Source: Oligoflexales bacterium (GTDB lineage: Bacteria > Bdellovibrionota_B > Oligoflexia > Oligoflexales > RGVZ01). From it: a stretch of 64,000 nucleotides of DNA. A program made the translations under genes and the position numbers. The notes under the pieces are model-generated. The model saw only the letters and a list, made by a program, of their open reading frames with translations. It had not been told where the DNA came from and made no database searches. Shown here in pieces: positions 54,236-61,656 of this stretch (position 1 is the stretch's first letter; every line of letters starts with the position of its first letter). The stretch is taken from assembly GCA_947494335.1 (NCBI GenBank), contig CANLUT010000005.1, positions 213,828 to 277,827 on the forward strand, in the 5' to 3' direction.

Positions 54236-56071
54236 ATGGCTTACAACTCGACTATCGATTGCGTTAAAGACTTGGAGCGACACGGCCACTTGGTGCGCGT
54301 CAAAGACGAAGTGGATCCAAACCTTGAAATGGCGGCAATTCAACGCCGTGTCTATGCCGCAGGTGGCAAAGCTATTTATTTTGAAAAGGTAAAAGGTTCA
54401 CCGTTTCCGGCGGTCTGTAACCTATTTGGCTCCGTCGAGCGCAGTCGTTTTATATTTAGGAAAACGTTGAGCAGATCTAAAGATGCAATTCAGATCAAGG
54501 CTGATCCGATGTCTGCTCTGAAAGCTGTATGGCGATACTGGCACGCACCATTTACGGGGCTTCTTAGTCTTCCCATGCGTACCTGGAATCCGGCGGTTCT
54601 CGAGTGCGAAACGACGATCGATCAACTGCCATGGATTAAGAGTTGGCCCAAAGATGGAGGCCCATTTATTACCCTGCCACAGGTTTACAGTGAAGATCCT
54701 GATCGTCCAGGTGTGATGCGCAGTAACATCGGTATGTACCGCGTCCAGATGGCCGGCAATGAATATGAGAAAAATCGAGAAGTGGGTATTCACTATCAAA
54801 TTCATCGAGGCATTGGTGTCCACCATGCCGCAGCTGTTCGCAGAGGTGAAAAGCTGAAGGTGGCAATTTTTGTCGGTGGTCCCCCAGCCCACACTTTTGC
54901 TGCAGTGATGCCGCTGCCAGAGGGCCTTCCGGAAGTTGTTTTTGCTGGAATGTTGGCAGGCCGAAGATTTCGCTATGCCAAGTGGCAAGGTTGGACGGTC
55001 GCAGCTGATGCTGATTTTTGTATTTTAGGAACGATTGATCCATCGAAAACCAAGCCAGAAGGTCCTTTTGGGGATCATCTCGGATACTATTCATTGGCGC
55101 ATGAGTTTCCTGTTTTGACCGTAGAAAAAGTATTCCACCGCAGGAATGCCGTGTGGCCATTCACCGTGGTGGGTCGCCCTCCCCAGGAGGACACCTCGTT
55201 TGGTGCGATGATTCATGAGATGACCAAACCAATGGTTCCAGTCTCGCTGCCAGGGGTAAAGTCGATGCACGCCGTTGACTCGGCTGGCGTACACCCTCTG
55301 CTGCTCGCCATAGGCAGTGAGCGTTATGTTCCTTATGCCAAAGAGCGCTCGCCGCAGGAGATTTTGACGCAGGCGAATGCGATTCTTGGGTTTAATCAAG
55401 CATCGTTGGCGAAGTATCTAATGATCGCAGCCCGTCAGGATGACGAAACTCTGGATTGTCATAATGAAATGGCTTTTATGGCTCATGTGCTTGAGCGCGT
55501 CAGGTGGGAGAGGGATTTACACTTTCAAACGAAGACTACCATCGACACCCTTGACTATTCGGGAGAATCTCTCAATAGCGGTAGCAAATTGGTCATTGCT
55601 GCGGCTGGGCGTCCAGTAAGAGCGTTGTCGGCGTCGCTACCGGACGGGTTTACGATGCCGCAAGCCGATGGACTTCGGCCACACAGTTCAAAATTTATCG
55701 CCCCTGGGATTCTAATGGTATCGGTGGCACCCTTCACTGATTATAAAGGTGCTACTCAACAAGTGTCGGCGTTTTGCGCAGGATTAAAGCTTCCGGATAG
55801 CATTCCGTTGGTGGTTCTTGTGGATGATGCGGAGTTTGCTGCGGCGTCGGCGTCGGCTGCGAACTTTCTTTGGGTCACCTTTACACGCAGTAATCCGAGT
55901 CATGATATTTACGGTGTGGATTCCTTCGTAGAGTTCAAACACTGGGGCTGCCGCGGTTCCCTTGTGATCGATGCGCGGATCAAGCCACATCATGCGCCAC
56001 CGTTGGTTGAGGATTCCAATGTTACAGCTCGTGTCGAGCAACGTTTTAGTTGGATTTGGAAAGAAATCTAA
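54236..56071 (+). CDS. ubiD: UbiD family decarboxylase
   Basis: 611 residues from ATG 54236, two bases after the SUI1 gene, though the ribosome site is only moderate. Hallmarks: WPKDGGPFITLPQVYSEDP, GMYRVQM and IHYQIHRGIGVHHA (prFMN-binding region), LPEVVFAGMLAGRR, PEGPFGDHLGYYS, and VDSAGVHPLLLA. It decarboxylates 4-hydroxy-3-polyprenylbenzoate in ubiquinone synthesis, though UbiD relatives act on other aromatic acids. UbiX is not in the window. Longer than E. coli UbiD (497) owing to a C-terminal extension of about 110 residues. Confidence 0.9.
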   Translation: MAYNSTIDCVKDLERHGHLVRVKDEVDPNLEMAAIQRRVYAAGGKAIYFEKVKGSPFPAVCNLFGSVERSRFIFRKTLSRSKDAIQIKADPMSALKAVWRYWHAPFTGLLSLPMRTWNPAVLECETTIDQLPWIKSWPKDGGPFITLPQVYSEDPDRPGVMRSNIGMYRVQMAGNEYEKNREVGIHYQIHRGIGVHHAAAVRRGEKLKVAIFVGGPPAHTFAAVMPLPEGLPEVVFAGMLAGRRFRYAKWQGWTVAADADFCILGTIDPSKTKPEGPFGDHLGYYSLAHEFPVLTVEKVFHRRNAVWPFTVVGRPPQEDTSFGAMIHEMTKPMVPVSLPGVKSMHAVDSAGVHPLLLAIGSERYVPYAKERSPQEILTQANAILGFNQASLAKYLMIAARQDDETLDCHNEMAFMAHVLERVRWERDLHFQTKTTIDTLDYSGESLNSGSKLVIAAAGRPVRALSASLPDGFTMPQADGLRPHSSKFIAPGILMVSVAPFTDYKGATQQVSAFCAGLKLPDSIPLVVLVDDAEFAAASASAANFLWVTFTRSNPSHDIYGVDSFVEFKHWGCRGSLVIDARIKPHHAPPLVEDSNVTARVEQRFSWIWKEI

Positions 56072-56095
56072 AAATCCGTCTGGGAGGACTGAATT

Positions 56096-56803
56096 TTGAA
56101 AAAATATACGCCTGCGGAGCTTGCCAAGTTATTTGACCACACAGCATTGAAGGCTGAGACCACAGCAGCCCAGATTGGCGTTCTTTGCGATGAGGCGGCT
56201 CGCTTGGGTACAGCGGCTGTGTGTGTAAACGCGGTTTGGATTCCTCTGGCCGCAAAACTGCTAAAAGACACTAAAGTCATGCCTATTACAGTGGTGGGCT
56301 TTCCCCTGGGAGCCAACGGTACTGAAAGCAAATGTTTTGAGGCTAAGGATGCGATTGCAAAAGGCGCTCGCGAGATTGATATGGTGCTTTCGGTTGGTGA
56401 GCTCAAGTCTGGTGCCGGTGACAAGGCGCGTGCAGATGTCGTGGCTGTGAAGAAAGCATGCGGCGCTGTGCCGTTAAAAGTAATCTTTGAGACGTCGCTA
56501 ATGACGGCGGAAGAGATTGCCAACGTTACGAAGTGGTGTGCCGAGGATGGAATTGACTTTGTGAAGACTTCGACAGGCTTTGGCAGTCGAGGTGCGTCGC
56601 TCGATGATATCCGAATTATGAAAGAGAGTATTTCGTCCGTAAAAGGGTCCAAGACAAAAATTAAGGCGTCCGGCGGTATCCGCAATTTGGAACAGACATT
56701 GTCCCTGATTGCTGCGGGAGCGGACCGGATTGGGGCCAGTGCAACCGTGTCGATCATCAATGAGCTCTCCGGAGGGGCTGCAGATAAGAAGCAAGGCTAT
56801 TAA
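56096..56803 (+). CDS. deoC: Deoxyribose-phosphate aldolase
   Basis: 235 residues, TTG start with GGGAGG eight bases upstream. Asp95 (EIDMVLSVG) and the Schiff-base Lys157 (VKTSTGFG) plus a second Lys in KASGGIRNL complete the active site. It splits 2-deoxyribose-5-phosphate into acetaldehyde and glyceraldehyde-3-phosphate. Last of the ctaA-to-deoC run. Confidence 0.94.
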   Translation: MKKYTPAELAKLFDHTALKAETTAAQIGVLCDEAARLGTAAVCVNAVWIPLAAKLLKDTKVMPITVVGFPLGANGTESKCFEAKDAIAKGAREIDMVLSVGELKSGAGDKARADVVAVKKACGAVPLKVIFETSLMTAEEIANVTKWCAEDGIDFVKTSTGFGSRGASLDDIRIMKESISSVKGSKTKIKASGGIRNLEQTLSLIAAGADRIGASATVSIINELSGGAADKKQGY

Positions 56804-56966
56804 GGAACGAGCGTTATCCGGGTGTGACGCGGGGAGAAAGGTGTCTAGTTGGTGCCGGTTTTCTGACACCCGGACTTGCCACAACCTCCTGAAATATATA
56901 TTCATTTAAATTGGCGCGGTCTTTGCTCTGATGATCTGTACCTAGCTTACAGTGAGAGGTGTTCCC

Positions 56967-57587
56967 ATGACTCAATTAGGTCAAAATTTAGAGGCGAGAT
57001 CGAAAAAAGGCATGGCCATTGGGCTCACGGTCTTTGCGGCAATCGGATTTTTATTAAGCGGTTGCGGTACCATTCATTCAAAAGAATCCCAACTTTCAGG
57101 TGTGTCAAACCAGAACATTTACCGTATTGCTGGATCAGCTATTGAAGCTTGGGGCGTCGCGGTCACCAATTCGTGTAGTTATTACACGTCTACAACGGGC
57201 GACGTTGACGTCACCATTCGTGATGCGTCGATCGTGTGGGGATCTCGTGTTTATTTGGTCTCCGGTTTGACGTCGGCGAAACCTCTTATGCCGGCTTTTG
57301 CGCGAATCTGGGATGCTAAGGAAGAAGTTGAAATGCAAAGTATTAGCGACTTTGCTTGGAAAGCTCGCCGCTCGGCTCTACTGGTCGAGAGAGGACGTGC
57401 AGTAGCGTATGATTCCGTCAGTTTTGTCATCAAAGTGATCTCACCTATGGGTGAGGAGCGTTATATCAAACCAAGTTCTGGTGACTCCTACTTGAATGCG
57501 ACCTTTGACCTAAGCACTGCTGAGTGTCGCCGTGATGGTCAGCAGCCAGCGATGAATAGTATGAAGTTGAAAGCTGTCAAAGAATAA
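56967..57587 (+). CDS. Lipoprotein, unknown function
   Basis: 206 residues from ATG 56967, seven bases after AGAGG. The signal has an unusually long basic N-region (LGQNLEARSKKG) then IGLTVFAAIGFLLSGC. Mature part has an NSCSYY and a single late cysteine (ECRRDGQQ) and a SSGDSYLNATFDLS stretch. No family recognised. Downstream of deoC but separated by 160 bases. Confidence 0.6.
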   Translation: MTQLGQNLEARSKKGMAIGLTVFAAIGFLLSGCGTIHSKESQLSGVSNQNIYRIAGSAIEAWGVAVTNSCSYYTSTTGDVDVTIRDASIVWGSRVYLVSGLTSAKPLMPAFARIWDAKEEVEMQSISDFAWKARRSALLVERGRAVAYDSVSFVIKVISPMGEERYIKPSSGDSYLNATFDLSTAECRRDGQQPAMNSMKLKAVKE

Positions 57588-57629
57588 GTTCGGTTATATC
57601 TGGTAGATGCGATTTCTGCCTTATTTGAA

Positions 57630-58547
57630 TTAAGGATTACACTTTCGAAGTTGCGAAGCGATATCGTTAGGTATTGCTCGGCTGATATCGTTTTCTGAAA
57701 AATTGTATACGTCATAATTTCGTCCTAGTGGAGGGCGGCCGTTGGCAGCAGATGCTGAATTGCGAATATTTGTCCACTGATCGATGGCGTTATTTGTAGG
57801 GTTCGAACACAGTAAACAGTTATTACCGCCACTGAAGTCTGAAGCAGCGTAAATAAATGATAACTTCATGCTTGGATCTCGTAGCAACTGATCGACAGCG
57901 ACAGAGCTATAGTTTCGCCTGCCATCGAAACCACTGCCGTCATGCGAGTACGCATCCGTTACCAGAAGTAAGACTTTTACCGACTCACCACCCGCTTTTG
58001 CAATGCTTAAGGCCGTTGATGCTCCAAGCAGACCTGCTTCAGTCCCATCGGTACCGCGTTCTACGGCGTGGAAATGTGTGTTAATTGCAGCGGCAACGTT
58101 ATTGCTGTTTTCATCCAGACGTGCCTGAAAAATAATTGAATCTTCAAAAGTCACCAGTCCAAATCGAACTTTAGGGACTTTACCAAGTCCAGGAATATTG
58201 ATGTTTGAGAGGTTGCTTACGAGGCCAGCGAAGGCACGATTGACACGATCACTTTGAGACTGCATCGATCCGCTGACGTCCATGGCAAACACGAAATCAA
58301 CGATAGGTGCGCGTTTTAAGCAAAGGCCTCCGTCATCGGTTCCCAATAGCGGGGCAGGAGGAGCAATGGGCGTTGGGGGTTCTTTTGGCGGTTCGGGCTG
58401 AGTTATAACTGTCGTGCAGGGTTTTTTTGCTGTTGGTACGCAGGGTTTGGTGCGACTCCGAAACTGATTGGAGTCGCCGATGAAGTTGCCCTCCTGACAT
58501 GCTGACAAGTGAAGTGTCACGAACAAAAAGGCTAATCGTTTTTTCAT
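57630..58547 (-). CDS. von Willebrand factor A domain lipoprotein
   Basis: 305 residues from ATG 58547, eight bases after GGAGG. Signal MKKRLAFLFVTLHLSAC. A Pro/Thr-rich linker (PPKEPPTPIAPPAPLL) leads to a VWA domain from about 90: MIDAS FAMDVSGSMQSQ with the D-x-S-x-S metal motif, then LVTFEDSIIFQAR, GTDGTEAGLLG (MIDAS Thr) and LLLVTDAYSHDG. It probably mediates metal-dependent protein binding at the envelope. Two close Cys (CLLCSNP) near the C-terminus. Confidence 0.85.
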   Translation of the reverse strand: MKKRLAFLFVTLHLSACQEGNFIGDSNQFRSRTKPCVPTAKKPCTTVITQPEPPKEPPTPIAPPAPLLGTDDGGLCLKRAPIVDFVFAMDVSGSMQSQSDRVNRAFAGLVSNLSNINIPGLGKVPKVRFGLVTFEDSIIFQARLDENSNNVAAAINTHFHAVERGTDGTEAGLLGASTALSIAKAGGESVKVLLLVTDAYSHDGSGFDGRRNYSSVAVDQLLRDPSMKLSFIYAASDFSGGNNCLLCSNPTNNAIDQWTNIRNSASAANGRPPLGRNYDVYNFSENDISRAIPNDIASQLRKCNP

Positions 58548-58690
58548 GTGCAGAACCTCCAAAGGTTGTATCGGCTTAGATTGGTAAAAAGTTGAAGAGA
58601 CATTCAAATCCCTCGTCAGATCAGCGAGATAGACCCCTGTTGATTTAGGTTATTTCGGTGCCTGCCGGAGTCGTCGACCAGTGACAGCCG

Positions 58691-58699
58691 TGTTATAAT
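58691..58699 (+). promoter_or_regulatory. Extended -10 promoter
   Basis: TGTTATAAT: perfect -10 with TGn extension, 40 bases before the Ser/Thr-rich lipoprotein start at 58739. No clear -35 box. Confidence 0.45.
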
Positions 58700-58738
58700 C
58701 CGATTGTTGTACACATCAATGTCGTGGGAGTTTTCCGG

Positions 58739-59815
58739 ATGAAAAAACTTTTGATTGTTTCTGCCGTTATTACCGTCTCGGGTGGCGTCATGTCTTGCGG
58801 AGGAAAGTCTGATAATGCAGGAGGTGTCACTCCCATTACGGCGTCACAGCTGTTGTCAGACAGTCAGCTGACTAACGGTATTGTGAATGCAACCCATGGT
58901 GATGCATTGGCAGCAGCCTCGGACCAAGGCGCTTCAGGTGCGCGATTTGAGCTTCTCACTGGTGATAGCGACAACGATTCGACAAACGTCACCAAAACTT
59001 GCGCAGCGTCCGCAGACGGTAAATCGGCCGTTGTGACAGTCAGTGCTACTGTTAATCGTACGCGAGCAAAAACATCTGGAGGTGGTCGCGTTACAGTGTC
59101 GGCTACCAGAACTGGATCTAGCACAGCGACGAGAACATGGTCTCGAACCGATGGTACAACAGTTTCATGTAACGGCGCCGCCACCGGGGCAAATGTTAAC
59201 TTTCAGTCACCCAGCGGACTAAAGCTCGATATCAGTTTTGAAAGAAGTCGCAATGACTCTCAGACTTACACAGGCCCGAAACTGACCCGGTCCTCATCCA
59301 AATCTTTTTCGAGTTCTGGTAAGCGCGAAGTCACATGGAGTTCTAATGACACCTCTAGTGATACCAGCACAACCTACGTCAGAAATAAATCCGTCATCGT
59401 CAAAGACACTAAGTACAGCCTTTCTATGACGAATAAAGATGGTAGCAGCACGAGCTCATCACTAACAATGACCACAGCGGACGGCGCTCCATTGGTTGTT
59501 AAAGTTGAGCGAAACAAGACCTCTCATGCAGTTGAAAGCAAGACGTTTGTCAGTGGTCAATTGGTTGCTAAGAAGGACTCGGATGCGACGATTACAACGA
59601 CCTACAATAATTTAAAAGTTAAACACTCGGACAGCTCCTGCTCGATCGAGAGCGGATCAGCTCAAGTTGTGGTGACTGATGCAACGGGAGCAACTCTAAA
59701 AACGATGACTCTGGGGCAGAATTCTGATGGCGAAAGTAGCCTCGTGGATTCGAGTGGAACAGAAATTGAAGGATTTAGTCTCGATCCATGTGACTCCGAA
59801 GACGTTAAGATTTAA
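58739..59815 (+). CDS. Ser/Thr-rich lipoprotein, unknown function
   Basis: 358 residues from ATG 58739, eight bases after GGGAG. Signal MKKLLIVSAVITVSGG then VMSCGG (lipobox SC). The mature protein is remarkably rich in Ser, Thr, Asp, Asn and Lys, as regular short strands (SSTATRTWSRTDGTTVSCNG, SKSFSSSGKREVTWSSNDTS), like a repetitive beta solenoid or barrel-type surface domain. Cys at CAAS, CNG, CSIE and DPC. No catalytic motif. Probably surface. Confidence 0.65.
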   Translation: MKKLLIVSAVITVSGGVMSCGGKSDNAGGVTPITASQLLSDSQLTNGIVNATHGDALAAASDQGASGARFELLTGDSDNDSTNVTKTCAASADGKSAVVTVSATVNRTRAKTSGGGRVTVSATRTGSSTATRTWSRTDGTTVSCNGAATGANVNFQSPSGLKLDISFERSRNDSQTYTGPKLTRSSSKSFSSSGKREVTWSSNDTSSDTSTTYVRNKSVIVKDTKYSLSMTNKDGSSTSSSLTMTTADGAPLVVKVERNKTSHAVESKTFVSGQLVAKKDSDATITTTYNNLKVKHSDSSCSIESGSAQVVVTDATGATLKTMTLGQNSDGESSLVDSSGTEIEGFSLDPCDSEDVKI

Positions 59816-59827
59816 AGCCGATGAAGC

Positions 59828-59862
59828 GGGCCTCACCCAAAGTGAGGCCCATTTATTTTTTA
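59828..59862. terminator. Rho-independent terminator
   Basis: GGGCCTCAC at 59828-59836, loop CCAAA, GTGAGGCCC at 59842-59850, then ATTTATTTTTTA. Ends the Ser/Thr-rich lipoprotein transcript. Confidence 0.88.
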
Positions 59863-59901
59863 ATGGCGACTCTGTCGGCGTGTATCCGGTAAATCAAAAG
59901 C

Positions 59902-61104
59902 ATGAAGTACCTAATCGTCACATCCGGTTTGATTTTTCCGATGGCCTGTAAGACATTGTCGACTCAGGATTCTGCGGTTAAAGACTATCAAACGCCCTAT
60001 CTTGGTGAGGTTCGCGTCAATTGGTATACGACGCGGCAACCGTCGGCTTTTGATCCGGTGACTGGAAGTGTTTATTCGGACCAGCTCTCGAGCTTGCCTG
60101 CGCAAAAAGGAGTCTCCAGTTTTAATATTGCGCCGAGTTATCAGGTTGGTGCTCTCAATATCGGCAGGCCACCGATTGTCGCAGACGATGTGCGTTTTAA
60201 TGAAGAGTTAAATCGAGCTGCTTATGACCCGACATTTGCATCGCGAGCCGTTATTTTTGTGCACGGGTTTAATCATACTTTGGAAAATGCGATGTCTAGC
60301 GGTGCGGAGATTTTCGCTGGTCTAGAACGCCCTGCGAACGGTGTGCCGCCATTTCGATCGAAGTCGATTGTTTTTTCTTGGCCGTCCGTAGGCAAAAGTG
60401 TTGATGACCCTGATGTGTCGGAGTGGCTTCGAACAGGCAGTCCCTTCTACGCGCGCGCCTATGAGCGTGATGCGCAGATGGCTGTCGCAAATAGCCGTGA
60501 ACTAGTCAACTTACTGGGAATGGTCTGCGGAAACCCAAAGCCACTGTATCGTAATATAAATGTCGTCGCGCACAGTCTAGGTGCGCGTCTTTCAGTCGAG
60601 GCGTTGGCATCTCTTAGTCGATATTATCAAGGTTTCTTCCCTTACGGGACTTCGCCAGCAGAGATCAAGGCGCATATTCCTTGTCGCGTGCACAATCTCA
60701 TGCTTGCTAGTGGCGATATGGGATTATTTCGCTTCCGCGATTTATTGCCTGATCTCTTGCTGATTACGGATCGGATCACGCTTTATGTGAACGGAACCGT
60801 GTTACAAGGGGCTGTGAATCCGAATATTACTGCCGATTTACCCTTAGCGTTATCGAAGCTGTATAACTTTTTCTCCAAAATGGAGCTAGGTCCGCGACTT
60901 GGTCACCAAACGTTTTTTCTAAATTCATTAGGGACGGCTGTTGAAATCGTTACGATGAAATTTGTCGAGTCAGCGCCGGGAACCTTCGGGCATCAAAATA
61001 TATTCTCAAGTCCGTCTGTATTGACGGATATCAACTACACAATGAATGATTTACTTAACCCCTATCGCTACCGAACCAAAGTGAATGTTTACGAGCTTCC
61101 ATAG
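59902..61104 (+). CDS. DUF900-type alpha/beta hydrolase lipoprotein
   Basis: 400 residues. Signal MKYLIVTSGLIFPMAC with Cys16. Hydrolase core: VIFVHGFNHTLENA (oxyanion turn), FSWPSVGK, nucleophile VVAHSLGARLSVEAL with G-x-S-x-G-like HSLGA, and a late His (LGHQTFFLNSL or FGHQN). It is the DUF900 pattern of esterase-like proteins. Ribosome site is weak, about 40 bases beyond the terminator. Substrate unknown. Confidence 0.8.
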   Translation: MKYLIVTSGLIFPMACKTLSTQDSAVKDYQTPYLGEVRVNWYTTRQPSAFDPVTGSVYSDQLSSLPAQKGVSSFNIAPSYQVGALNIGRPPIVADDVRFNEELNRAAYDPTFASRAVIFVHGFNHTLENAMSSGAEIFAGLERPANGVPPFRSKSIVFSWPSVGKSVDDPDVSEWLRTGSPFYARAYERDAQMAVANSRELVNLLGMVCGNPKPLYRNINVVAHSLGARLSVEALASLSRYYQGFFPYGTSPAEIKAHIPCRVHNLMLASGDMGLFRFRDLLPDLLLITDRITLYVNGTVLQGAVNPNITADLPLALSKLYNFFSKMELGPRLGHQTFFLNSLGTAVEIVTMKFVESAPGTFGHQNIFSSPSVLTDINYTMNDLLNPYRYRTKVNVYELP

Positions 61105-61164
61105 TGTTGGGCTTGGCGCGTGGCAATAAACATGTCGATAGTGTGCTGAGTGGTTCCACCGTAG

Positions 61165-61380
61165 TTGGAAGTTTTGTATAAAAAGGCTACGGCCGTGTAT
61201 ATGGATTGTGAAACCGGTAAATTTACTTCGGGAGTGCATCCTCATATCAACGATTTGATTAAAGGTATGAATCCTGAAATTCAAAAGAAATGTTACTTGT
61301 ATCACTACCAAGCTGATCCAGAATATCCGGAAGGAATGTTTAAGGGGACGCTTCGCGTTGGTGATGTTCATCAGTACTAA
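61165..61380 (+). pseudogene. Metallo-beta-lactamase fold C-terminal remnant
   Basis: Frame from just after a TAG (61162-61164) to the stop at 61380, 71 codons: KKATAVYMDCETGKFTSGVH then PHINDLIKGMNPEIQKKCYL then YHYQADP, GMFKGTLRVGDVHQY. This closely resembles the C-terminal region of MBL-fold phosphodiesterase-like proteins (DCE...GVHAHY..L...PEI..KMWLYHY). The HxHxDH metal-binding N-terminal two-thirds is absent upstream, where frames are broken. No ribosome site in good position. Likely truncated gene relic. Confidence 0.6.
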
Positions 61381-61427
61381 TAATTTTTGCGTTCTGCCGA
61401 TGCCTTCTGAGTCGTTTGCCTGGTCGT

Positions 61428-61457
61428 CTGACGAGTGGGCTTCGATTTTGGTATAAG
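61428..61457 (+). promoter_or_regulatory. Promoter for repeat lipoprotein
   Basis: CTGACG at 61428-61433, 18-base spacer, TATAAG at 61452-61457 preceded by TGG (extended -10). Confidence 0.4.
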
Positions 61458-61627
61458 TGCCTCATTTGGCTTAGTCAGGTTGATACCTGGTCCAATTCTC
61501 TGGAAATGGACTGATAGCGCCGTCAAAATAGGTCTTTAACCGGCTGAAATTAAAGTGCATTTTCGGGTCATTCCGAGCCCTTTAAATAACCTCAAAAAAA
61601 CTTCAGTTTTACCGCTTCATTACCGAA

Positions 61628-61649
61628 CCCTCCTATAAGCGGCGGAGGG
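61628..61649 (+). promoter_or_regulatory. Hairpin over ribosome-binding site
   Basis: CCCTCC at 61628-61633 can pair with GGAGGG at 61644-61649 (10-base loop), masking the ribosome site of the TTG start at 61657; a short U-tract follows. It could also act as an attenuator. Confidence 0.4.
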
Positions 61650-61656
61650 GCTCTTT

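Larger units (their letters stand above)
61381..61656. other. Leader region of the repeat lipoprotein
   Basis: About 275 bases with no gene. It contains a candidate promoter at 61428-61457 and, immediately before the start codon, a hairpin containing the ribosome site (separate entries), implying an approximately 190-base untranslated leader. Confidence 0.5.

Noticed and set aside
56818-56883. 8-bp inverted repeat after deoC
   Set aside because: CCGGGTGT and ACACCCGG are separated by 50 bases with no U-tract, so a terminator is not supported.
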